DNA of 64,000 nucleotides, taken from NCBI GenBank assembly GCA_023052935.1, contig CM041297.1, forward strand, positions 100,276,484-100,340,483, in the 5' to 3' direction. The translations under genes were made by a program, and so were the position numbers. Position 1 is the first letter of the stretch. Each line of letters starts with the position of its first letter. Source of the DNA: Piezodorus guildinii (lineage: Eukaryota; Arthropoda; Insecta; Hemiptera; Pentatomidae). The notes under the pieces are model-generated. The model did not search any database. It was not told the origin of the DNA and saw only the letters and a program-made list of their open reading frames with translations. This document shows, piece by piece, positions 53,799-64,000 of this stretch.

Positions 53799-54029
53799 TT
53801 ACAATTAGAAAAAGAGTTATATTTGATAAACATAGACTGGGGAGCCCCGCACCCAGTAGTGCATCTTCCTGACATTCAAAAACAAACTATTTTATTAGGC
53901 TCGGTGGTCTGTCATCCAAATCATTCAGTCTACGCCGTTATGTACGGTATGTTAGTTGTAGCCACGTTTTGTACAAGTTTGTTTTTATATCTATTAAGTT
54001 TGCCGAGAAATAGTTTTAAAGTGGATTAA
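53799..54029 (+). CDS. Candidate terminal exon of a membrane protein (unassigned)
   Basis: Open frame of 76 codons after a plausible splice acceptor (TTATTTGCACCTGTATAAG), ending with TAA at 54027-54029 and followed at once by an AATAAA. The peptide contains INIDWGAPHPVVHLPDIQKQ, LGSVVCHPNHS, and one clear transmembrane stretch (VYAVMYGMLVVATFCTSLFL) with a short basic tail. Codons are more GC-rich than the flanks and the peptide has a natural composition, unlike chance frames here. There is no ATG near its start, so upstream exons would be needed. I do not recognise the family. The GC island about 900 bp upstream could be its promoter. Confidence 0.4.
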   Translation, partial: LQLEKELYLINIDWGAPHPVVHLPDIQKQTILLGSVVCHPNHSVYAVMYGMLVVATFCTSLFLYLLSLPRNSFKVD

Positions 54030-55869
54030 ATAAATAATTTAAAAACCAGAGTATTAGAATATAAAATAATCATACGGTTATAACTAACTAGATTTATTAA
54101 ACCACTGCGATTTTGTTCTGTGTTACATACATGGGATTGAAACACTGAAGTAAAACAAATATATTAATTTAACTTGAATTGACATAAAATGTTTTTTTTT
54201 TTTTTTTTTAAGATGATTTGTGCAATAGAATTATTTGAACGTGTTTTTCCAAGTTTCTCATACAGCCCTGGCTACTAATTTAATATTTATGATAACACGA
54301 CTAATTTAATATTTCAATTAAAAGTTTGTTTCTTGTTGAATGTATACAAAAAAATATTAAATATATGAAAATTCACGTGTATCGTATTGACTACGAATTG
54401 AAGAATAACTGAAAAAAAGGATAAATATACCATTAATTAAGATTCAAGAATCAATAATGTTTTATAAGAGAATAACAATAAGGTTTTATTTATTTTTTTA
54501 CGACTTAACAATATAAATAAACATACATAAATAATTAAAAAAAAGAAGATAAATTTAGTGATTTAATGTTCGATTCATCATGTATTGGGAAATCACCAGG
54601 TCTCATCTATTTAGTTAGAAGTGGTTTGGCTGATGGCGCGGCAAAAAAATAAAATATTGAAAGATTAATTAATATTTAGTCTATAATAATGTGCCAGCTT
54701 ACTTCATAGATATTTCAATTGACATAAATTAAACAAGAGTAATTATGAGAAAACGTAAAAATAAGTTAAAAATTGTGGAAATAGGAAAATAATTAAGATA
54801 AAACGGAAAATAAATACTCATTTATGAGAAGAAAAAGAGAAAAACAATTTCGAGTCCTGAAGATCATCATACATTTGTGAAAAATAATTGAACAAAAAAA
54901 AAAGAAGTCTAATATTCAAAAAGAAAAATCGCTGATGGCTGAATGGCAGAATTTTTAAAATTTTCTACTTGTTTTTTTGACATATAATATATTCTTGAAA
55001 TATCACGAAAGTTGATTTCGTTATATTAAATAATAGAGATTTATTATTGGAAATAATATACAAAAATCATATAAAATTACATATAATTCGTGATTAAATG
55101 TCTTGGGTTTATGTAATGTAATATGTTTATCGGATAGAGATGATAAATTATTTTGGAATTTTCTAGAGGGTTTTTTCCTTCTACATAATTATATCTTTAT
55201 TGCCATGTTTACCCCAGAGTGCTACTAATTACATTTAATTATAGTTTGCATTCATTTAAAACATATTCCATTAAACCCATTATACAAAATATTATTAAAA
55301 ATTTATAGCAAGAATATTAATGAAAACGTGCTAAAGAAAAATAAATTAAAAAGTTTATTAATAAAAAAATTTACAACTAATTATGTATGGGTGCCTATGA
55401 TCAGAGTATTATGTCTTTTACTGTTGCATTACGTATCTGAGTCGCAGTAACCAAATGTTTAAGATACGAGGTTATTACATATATAATTCTTGATTATATG
55501 TACATAACCTATATATGCTTTTTTATACTAACTACTAATCATTTGGATAAAGTAAGGCACAATTTAGGATGTAAACGGATTTAAAATTTAGTTCTGACAA
55601 TGCCCAATAATGTATTTTCTAAAGTGCTAATACTTGAGAACTAAGTTAGCATAAAGCAGACCGTTCATTTTGGGAGGCTATTGGAATTTTTTTTTTTTTA
55701 CATTGGTTTTAAAGTCGAAGAACCTTTTTCAATTATGGCTCTTACAGGTTGTTTTTGATGAGCTTCGCGGAAAGTTTTACGATAAGTAGCAAGTTTTACC
55801 AAATGCAATGATCGTCGGGATGAATTCTCTTCATGACTTCGCTGGAAACAAGAGCCTTAAGGACTACTT
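54030..55869. other. No gene seen
   Basis: Very AT-rich, many A- and T-runs, no frame or repeat of the named families. Confidence 0.5.
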
Positions 55870-56490
55870 CGTTTTTTTTTTTTGTGCCGTAAACCGATGA
55901 CATCCTGCCCTACAGTATATCCCGCTGGTCCTGGTTGAACAGATCCGCTATCTAGGGCTCCTGCTCGATAAAGAATAACATGGAATCTGCGCACAAAAGA
56001 CAGAAACTGCTCGCCGCTTTCGTTTACTTTAATACTTACTAGACAGACGCTCTAACCTTCCACTAAACCACAACAGACTCATCCCCCATGACTATCATAA
56101 GGGCAATCTAGACTTACGGAATTGTGCATTAAGGATTAACTAAACTATCGAATTCTCGTATCCAATCCTTACAATCTATAAATCTGTCGTAAAATCCTCC
56201 ATGCTCCTTACTTTGTCATGAATAAACTCATATACAAAGACCTTAATGTTCCATACGTTGCAGTTACCCAATCTATGTATCCCTCCATTCATGACTCTCT
56301 CTCACTCTAACCCCCTAGTTTAAATCCTTGCTTCCTCTTCTATTGCTTTGAGACCTTCTTGTTTAGTTTAACTTCTGGAGCACTGTAAATGGGCAGTATC
56401 TCCTACTTTAATTTCTCTTATAGCTACTTTACTTGTTGTATTGTCAATTACAGTTGTAAATCTTAGTAATACAAAATAAAGAAAAAAAAG
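55870..56490 (+). pseudogene. Jockey-type LINE fragment with tail
   Basis: VLVEQIRYLGLLLDKE then ETARRFRLL and LLDRRSNLPLNHNRLI, matching LGLxLDxRLTW...ETARRYRLIxxLLDKRSKLP in related copies. The rest is decayed; A-rich end near 56480. Confidence 0.75.
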
Positions 56491-57482
56491 TTTGTTTTTG
56501 ATTCTAACAAAAAATAATTCCAAGAAGCGCTGAGTTACTCAACAAATACACATTATTTATATAAGCTGTGTTCCTTTTGTGGTTAATGAGTCGTATCTCG
56601 CCCTGTACGCTTGGTCCAAACAAGAGAATGGACGGATGGCCTAGAAAAATCTTGATGAGCACAAGAAGTTTCGGCAATGTCGCCGAGTGCCTTCGCAAAA
56701 ACAAAGGTTTCCACACCCTGGGAAATTAGCAGAGCAATATCAAGCGGAAATCTCGTCCCACCTTTCGCTTTCTAACGACGCCTCAGCGCCAAGTTCTCTT
56801 AGCACTTGCTGCGCCAATTGGGGTCAACACTTTTCTCGAAATTGCAAGTAAGTGATTACTACAAGAACCATCAGAAGACTGGGTGTGATTAGTAATTATT
56901 TATCACCAGACCTCTTAGAAATTGCGATGTTGATTATTATAAACTGAAGGCTAAATTGATCAACAACTAATGTATAACCATAATATATAAACAAAATGTA
57001 TAACCATGTGTTGATTGAAAAACCTGTATGGTGCTCTCGTTAACAAAAAAAATCAAGATACATATTTTTTTTATCTTCTTTATTTGTAAAGTAAAGCTAC
57101 TATTCACTCACTTTTCGGGTGATCGCAGTATTATAAAACCATGATGCCTATGAAGACGAAATTTTTCCCGGACCTTCGACTGGTTTGGGAAAATCATCCA
57201 CTACGAGGTTGAAAAAAAAAAGTAGTTTTTTCCTAAAATCTTTTAAAAAAAAGTGTTTTGAATAATTCAAAAACTACCCATATACTTAAAAATTACTAGA
57301 ACTCATTTAAAAGATAAACAACCACGTGGAAGAAAAAATGCCTTAGTCTGACCAGTATTTTATTTTATTTTTCTAAGCCCCATGGTTGCGTTTTAAGAAG
57401 TGTCTGGGGTTGGGAATTTTCGGAGTAGGGAGCGAATGGGAATCTGTTCTAGTGATGGGGCTCACTTTGTCAAGTTAAGTTT
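56491..57482. other. No supported gene
   Basis: A GC-richer patch at 56590-56850 translates on the plus strand to HPGKLAEQYQAEISSHLSLS and onward without a known family. Otherwise AT-rich. Confidence 0.35.
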
Positions 57483-58475
57483 TCTCAGTCTTTTTTTTTC
57501 TCAAAAACTGCTTTGATTTTGATTAAACTCGATATATTGTTGTAAAATTTAATGGGCTTTAATATAATGTAGGGTTTATTCTTATTGAAATAGTTTTACA
57601 GGACTTAAATGCGGAAATTTTAAATTTTCTTTCTCTAAAGTACATTTAATTTTGTAGATTTCATAAAATTATCCATATCATCTGATTACCATTGATAAAA
57701 AAAAGGTAAATATAGAATTTGAACGAATTCAATATCTAACTCAAAGATAAAATAATAAAAATATTTTTATTTGCAATTTTTGTGATTTCGAACATAAATA
57801 CAGATATATAGGTGTATCATAATTCGTTGGAAAGCTAAAAATATTATCTCATACACAAGCTTTTAAAAGTTAACGTGGAGTGATGAAGAGCCGATAAAAC
57901 AAACTGATTGTCATAGATAACAATATAATGGATTATTTAATAAAACACATGTTTCTATTGAAACTTAATTTAATTAATTCTTTAACAATTTATTTTCATC
58001 TCTAAATGTATTAAATTTTCTTTCCCTAAAGTACCTTTAATTTTGTAGATACTAAAAAAATAACTATATAATCTTGGTATCAGCGATAAAAAACAGGTAA
58101 ATTTATAAGTTGATATGAATTCGACATCAATTATAAGTTGACGAATGTCCAACTAAAGGAGAAACCTGAAAAAAACTTTTTTAATGCTTTTTTTTTTTTT
58201 TTTTTTTAACACAAGAACGGTAATAAACATGTATAATATATCGTTGGAAAGCTAAAGATTTAAGAACAAATATTAATTTATACAGAAAATTGTAAAAGTT
58301 GTTAAAGATTGGTGAAAAGCCGATAAAAGTAACCGATTGTTTTAGATAATAATATAATCGATTTGTTTAAAAACACATATTTCTGTAGAAATTCAATTTA
58401 AAAAAATTCTTGAATTGATTTTAAGAACGGGGGTAAGTAAAGTCGGATGTTGCGTGCACCAGATTTTTTTTTAAA
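57483..58475 (+). repeat. Dispersed repeat R1, two partial units in tandem
   Basis: The block CTAAAGTACATTTAATTTTG to AATTCTTTAACAATTTATTT (57640-57990) repeats at 58028-58420. Ends GCGTGCACCAGATTTTTTTT. Confidence 0.75.
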
Positions 58476-59659
58476 TGAAAACTTCACACGCAAATTCACA
58501 TTCATGTTTTAAAAGAGTTCAAACGATATACAATGGATTATACTTACACAAAGCTAAAATGTACTGTGTGGTTATGGCTATGATATTCTAAAATCTACCA
58601 ATAATAATAAAAATTTATTTGTTCTGGATAAATATAGTTGATTGATCAGTGATTGACCGATAAGGAAGTTATATATACTATATTTCCTCTCACCATAAAC
58701 TCATATGTACATAAATTCACATGCACCATAAAATCAACGCAACATTAAATATTCTCGATCAAAGCAGAGGGTTCCAGCTAGTTTATTGTAAAGAGGGACT
58801 TTTTATTTATTTAAATATTGAAAATATATTGTCATAAAATAACCTGAGATCATCACCATGTATCTAAATATGCATTTGAGTAATTTGAGAATTATTATTA
58901 GAAATGTTGTTACGTAACGGAGGAAAATATAATTCCCTTACATTTTCTTCAAAACACACTTTTTTTACAGCAATTTTTAAGAAACTGAAAGGAACTTTGA
59001 GCAAAATGATTTTCTTGTGCTTCGAGAATTGACTGACTGACAGGAATAAACTGAAATGTTACCTTTCTTTTGAGTAAAAATAGAAATGTAAAGTTACGTA
59101 AATATAGAAGACCTTCCCCTGTTAGAACTGACACTGTTGAACGCTTTATGTTTCAGTTGCAAGGAGAAACTACATTAAAAGGAATCAAAATTATAACTCC
59201 TCCCCTCTATCTAACCTTAAATCAAATAAATTAATGGATGAATTAAATAAAAAAACTTTTGGTAATCATGTATCTAAAAAAAACTTTTTTTTAAATTTCC
59301 ATTTAAAAAATAAATTAATCATAATTTAACCTTAATTTTCAAGTTCACCCATGAAAACTATTAAAAATACATTACCATGTATATATTTTCAAGTTACTTT
59401 CTTAACATAGTACTTTTTTTTACTGCTTCCCTAAGAGAACTAAATAATTTATAGATACTTTTGATAACTTATTTAATCTGCACTAATAACAATAATTAGC
59501 AAGTCAAGTTAGAATAAAATCAAAATTACTTATTGAATATATCGTTTTATTTTTTTAATGCAAATCACGTTAAAGATTATATAAGATAGAATTATTAAAG
59601 AAATAATTAATTTTGGTTTATTATTTTTAATAATGAACCTTTGTGATCTACCAAAATAA
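58476..59659. other. No gene seen
   Basis: AT-rich; minus frame 59134-58949 has no motif. Confidence 0.5.
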
Positions 59660-60245
59660 AAAAATGAGCCCCCTCTAAAAATTTGAGGGCTTACGCTTCA
59701 AGATACGTAGAACCCGAAAAGAGAAAACCGTTTGTTCACTGTCCGCGGCTTTTATCCCGAAACTACTAAACAAATTTTTTTGAAATTCGACACAAAAATA
59801 GTAGGGAATCCAACGATGATCCGTTAATATCAGCCGATTAGTTTTGAAATGGTTACCGATTAAAAAGGTTTAATTCAATAACTCAGTTATTTTTTTAAGA
59901 TAGAAAAAATGTGATTGTTGTTTTCTAATCAAGAAACCGCGAATAACTATAAACAAGAAAAGAAAAAAAATTGAAATTTTATTCATAAATACTATTTTAT
60001 CCTATAAGTCATCTATTTTTTAAGTTTATAAAATTAGAAATTATAAGTTAAAAAATAATCAACAAAATGAAAAAAAAAAAAATCATTGAAATCGGTTAAG
60101 AAATAGCAGAGATATAGCGTTTTGAATTTTTTAAATTATTGATTGCTTTTCATATTAGTTAAATGCCTTTAAACAGCTATTAACGCTAATATAGTTATTT
60201 AGAAATAATAAGCTATTGTTTAATAATTGGCAGCGTTTTTAAAGT
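59660..60245 (+). repeat. Dispersed repeat R2, long copy
   Basis: CTTACGCTTCAAGATACGTA, GCTTTTATCCCGAAACTACT, and ATATAGTTATTTAGAAATAA; the first and last blocks match 35620 and 35815. Confidence 0.65.
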
Positions 60246-61194
60246 TGTATTTACAAGAAAAATAGTCTCATAAACAGAACAGCTCCAGCTGAAAAAAAAA
60301 ATGTCAATACATGTTAGTTGCATATTGTACTCTCCTTTCTACTTGTGGTAGGGTGGAAAACAATAATTGATTCCTAATAAATTTAAAATTATTATTAAAC
60401 AATACCAAAACGAAATTAACGAAATATGTTTCGAAAAGAATTTTTTTTAATGAATATCGGTAAATGAACGAAAACTATGACCATCAAAAATCACGTACTC
60501 GCGCTCTGTACGAGTGATAGAAAGCTGTGGGTACACTGACATGATAAAGTTGAACCTTGACAATGAACCTTGGGATAAAATATTACACATTGATAGTATG
60601 CAAATAGTCTCATAGTTAACATCCACACCTATTTAGGTATATTTATGTTAGAAAAATTTATTTTATTTAAAGTAAAGATATATTTAAGATGAAAAATAAA
60701 TGATTTTATGTTTATTACAATCCTTATATGTAAAAAAAATCTGGTGTGGGCAACACAGGATTTTCATCTATCTCTACAATCAATTTAAAAACTTTTAAAT
60801 GAATTTAAAGTTGAAAAAAGTTTTAATTTAATTTAAATTAAAAACATTTTTTGTTGGAAGGACACTCTTGTGGAAGGACTCTTTTGTTGGAAACTACTAT
60901 GATTTAGATTAAATAATATTACAATATTAAATTGTTAAGTATAATAATCAGTAATAAGTTTATGCCGAATTCGTCACTCTCTATTACTTTTTACAACTTT
61001 GAGTAGAAGGTAATGTTTTTTTTCTAAAATCTTCCTCCTTGTTATACATCCATATTACTGTTATTATTAAAAAATAAAAAATTGCATTAAAAATAAGTTT
61101 GCTCTTTTTTCTTTCAGTTGATCATCAAATTAGTTCAACTTGTATATTAAGTCATTTTTATCAATTCTAATATGGTTATTCTTTAGGAATGTAA
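60246..61194. other. No gene seen; R1 terminus at 60735-60770
   Basis: AAAAAAATCTGGTGTGGGCA is an isolated R1 end. The rest is AT-rich. Confidence 0.45.
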
Positions 61195-61670
61195 AAAATT
61201 AAAGATACTTTAGAGGAAGAAAATACAAAAATTCACCATTTAAGCCAGGCCAGACTGTTCCAATCAGGATAAAACTTATATCATATTAAAACTCTTTAAA
61301 ATTTAGATCGATATAGTGAGTTTAATCAAATTCGTTTGTGCCGTTTTCCAGTAAATTGTAAAAAGGTACAAAATGCATGGTATAAAGTCCGGTCACAGCT
61401 GTTAATGAAAAGTTGCTGTAACATTTCGGGCATATATTTGTCTCAAATATGAAATTTCAGTTTCGCACACCTTCTCATTTTTATTCTGGACTTACTAAAA
61501 AAGCACACGTGCAGTCTTTTTGGGGGGACTTGGTCATTAGGACTCGAGGAATCCTAAAATGTGTAATTCCGTTTTGAATTTAACTGGAATTCGATAATTT
61601 TTACAACCACAATACCTTATTATAATATTTCATATATAGTTAAGTGAAACGTGAAAGTAAAAATTATAAA
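61195..61670 (-). repeat. Dispersed repeat R1 copy
   Basis: Complement of R1: TTAAAGATACTTTAGAGGAA, then TAACATTTCGGGCATATATT and TTCATATATAGTTAAGTGAA. Confidence 0.75.
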
Positions 61671-62243
61671 AGTTCATTTTTAACAAAAGTATTCTTTGTC
61701 TTTGGAAGAAAACTTTAGATTTCAGTGCACGAAGATAAATTATATATAAAACTACTATGGCATGAGAAAAAAATGTGTATATATATGTATGTATGTATAT
61801 AAATATACAAATACATAAGTATACATATCCTCGACATTAAGTTATGAAACGGATATAAAATGCATCATATATCTCTAAAGGCCTATATATAACGCGGAGA
61901 AAATACTGTTACCAAAATACATCTAATTTGATTTATGGTATTGTTTAGCAATTTAAATTTATCGCGAAACTTTACTCTAAGAATGTACTTACATAATTAT
62001 TACGATTGTAACAGTTATAAAGTGATTAACATTATAAACTATAATTCTAATTGGCAAGTATTACATTTGATGATAGAGGGACTCACCTAGAGAAGATAGG
62101 TCAGGAGAACTTGCAATTGACTCAGACCTTTCTAGTAAATTTTGCAACTTTGTTTCATCACTATATCTAATTAAGGTTGCCAAACCTGTCTGCTCGCACA
62201 TATTGCAATTTTCTGTTGTTATGATTTTTAAAAGCTATGATCA

Positions 62244-62248
<5 letters not shown>
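61671..62248. other. No gene seen
   Basis: AT-rich with a (TATG)n stretch at 61780-61800. Confidence 0.5.
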
Positions 62249-62291
<43 letters not shown>

Positions 62292-62583
62292 ATCTATCAC
62301 TACAACCTATGATGGGTCTTGGGCTCAGTACATATAGAGATTCGTCCTGTGTCTAGGCCAACGGCAGTGCAATTAGGCCTTGATCACGCTCAGCCGCTAG
62401 GTTTTTCCCCAATTTTTTTGGATCCCCATTTTATAGAGGCTCGGTCTGCCCCAATAGGATACGGATACCCTAGGGTCGCCCCCGACTGAATAAATACAAT
62501 AATATTCTGCCACATTCGGGATTCGAACCCAGGATCCGGAGAACTGTAGACTAGTGCTTTATTCACTAGACCACTCCGCTCCA
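62249..62583 (-). mobile_element. SINE family 2, full-length copy with poly(T) end
   Basis: Minus strand: GGAGTGGTCTAGTGAATAAA (box A region), CCTGGGTTCGAATCCCGAAT (box B), GTGGCAGAATATTATTGTAT, the body, and GGGTTGTAGTGATAGATAGG followed by about 40 T (window A-run 62249-62288). Confidence 0.88.
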
Positions 62584-64000
62584 ATCATTTTTATAAATAC
62601 TTACTCGGCTTTACTTTGCGCTTTTGGTATATTCGTCAAGTCTATTTGTTCCAAAGCTAGGTTCTGTAGAAACATACATAGAATAATTAGAAAATAGGTA
62701 CGAACATACGACATATTTTTGTTAATAATGGTCTAATCTTTGTTTTTCTTTTATGTATCGTGGAATACAATATGTATAGTTCTGACCTAGAGACGTCGAT
62801 TTTGTGAAGACAAAGATACCCCGCAGATCTCGCGTCAATATGTTCAGTTCATGCACCTTCGATCATTATTTGAGGTTCAACACTGCTCTGCGCATAGTAC
62901 TATAATGTGCTTTCACTGCAGACTAATCAGAACAACATTATCGATAAAAGAAGTATTTGTATCGAATAAAATTATCGATATGTTCCTCATATCGATTTGT
63001 AACGACCAACACTTCTTCTAAACCTTACCTACGGTTATCCGATACAATATCGATACCACTAAAATATTCCAACGAAAGTATCAATACTAGAAGTACTTGA
63101 TATTGGAAGGATTACCATTCTCTTATCTATCGGTATTGAACAAACGGAATAGAAAATAAAACCTGTTGAATTGACTCGACATTTCTGCGGGTGGTACTAT
63201 ATGTACATTGTAACCAATTAATTTTCGGGAAGAGAAAATAGAAAACTTCATGTTGGGCGCCAGGCTATAAGCCATTTTTATTGGTTAATATACAAAACAA
63301 ATAAATTAAACTACTTACAGTTGATTCCAGACTTATTATTATATTATCAACTAAATGATTACATGTGTGTGTGTGGCCACAGAAAACTATTATCATAAAA
63401 GGTACATACGAAAAGATAAAATTAGACAAATTAACGGTACTACACAAAAATCACTAACAAGTTCACTCTCGGTAAGTTCGTAATCCTCTCTCTCTGTGTC
63501 TTCGAGAGTCGCCACTCACTTCACTTCCCCCTCTATGACAATCGTATAGAGATTAATTATTTCATTTCTTATTTTAATTTATATTGCATATTTCAAAAAT
63601 TTTAAAACAAACCTAAAACCAAGATCAAAAATATATAGAAATACTCTCAAACACATGCTGCTTAAATACTAGGTAATATGCGTTAATTTAGGCTTCACAT
63701 TGGGATGATAGCAGTCAAACTATCACAACTTCTGGATATGTGATATATTAGTATTTATTTATTTTTATTTTTTTTTTATAACTACAATTTTTATTGAGTA
63801 ATATTTTTTTTTTAACTTTAATAACTTTTCCCCTCCATATGTTTACTATGGAAGGGAAATATAGAAATATAAGTTTAAAAATACTTCCAAATTATTACAT
63901 AGTGGTATTACAATTTATATAGCTGCATAGGCAATAAACTTATATTAATAGCTATAAATTAATCAAAAAGCTTGAGAAAGACGAACTAATAACACTGTCA
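62584..64000. other. No gene seen; TATCGATA cluster at 62939-63055
   Basis: AT-rich with no supported frame. A GC-richer, CT-rich patch lies at 63470-63550. Confidence 0.5.
62939..63055. promoter_or_regulatory. Cluster of three TATCGATA sites
   Basis: Exact TATCGATA at 62939-62946, 62973-62980 and 63048-63055, plus TATCGATT at about 62990. In insects TATCGATA is the binding site of the factor DREF at housekeeping promoters. No gene start is visible nearby, so the role is conjecture. Confidence 0.3.

Overview
The window looks like a repeat-saturated, AT-rich stretch of an animal nuclear genome, most likely an arthropod. The grounds are the mixture of families seen: Ty3/Gypsy elements with tRNA-Phe and tRNA-Ser primer sites, Jockey- and RTE-type LINEs, mariner and hAT DNA transposons, three tRNA-headed SINE families, and (TA)n microsatellites. 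I cannot name the species. There is no bacterial gene, operon or CRISPR array, and almost everything recognisable is mobile DNA, mostly broken.

Layout. 1-410: a Gypsy remnant in which integrase lies next to a tRNA-Ser primer site. 688-1654: a fold-back element with a second perfect palindrome inserted in it. 2.8-11.2 kb: SINEs, LINE fragments and a 1.18 kb direct repeat. 12.4-13.8 kb: a mariner fragment interrupted by a Gypsy fold-back fragment. 14-17.7 kb: dispersed repeat R1, LINE pieces and microsatellites. 17911-23170: an LTR-to-LTR but dead Gypsy element on the minus strand, inserted into a (TA)n tract. 23.7-27.3 kb: a hAT-like element, a LINE 3' end, a fold-back element and a deleted mariner. 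27922-30222: a very young, internally deleted Gypsy element (LTRs differ at one base; 5-bp target duplication). 30.3-35.3 kb: an inverted repeat enclosing RTE, Jockey and SINE pieces. 36201-37141: a 941-bp palindromic element. 39-40.5 kb: a LINE 3' end split by a mariner. 42-51.3 kb: RTE and Jockey fragments. 51.7-62.6 kb: R1 and R2 repeats, one GC-rich promoter-like island (about 52640-52912), one unassigned membrane-protein-like exon (53799-54029), and a SINE. 62.6-64 kb: AT-rich, with a TATCGATA cluster.

The most interesting signal is a set of ten 35-40-nt motifs resembling minimal hammerhead ribozymes (CTGATGA, helix, GAAA, CGTC or CGTT, closing stem). In four separate fold-back elements the motif lies in both arms, 45-100 bp from the ends, always pointing outward. 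Stem I keeps its pairing although its sequence changes between families (GCC/GGC versus GAGTC/GACTC). Similar ribozymes are known from Penelope-like retroelements, but no Penelope reverse transcriptase is visible here. The arrangement suggests a non-autonomous ribozyme-bearing palindromic family. Host genes are nearly absent; the only candidates are the GC-rich island with a splice-donor-like end and the short membrane-protein exon downstream of it.
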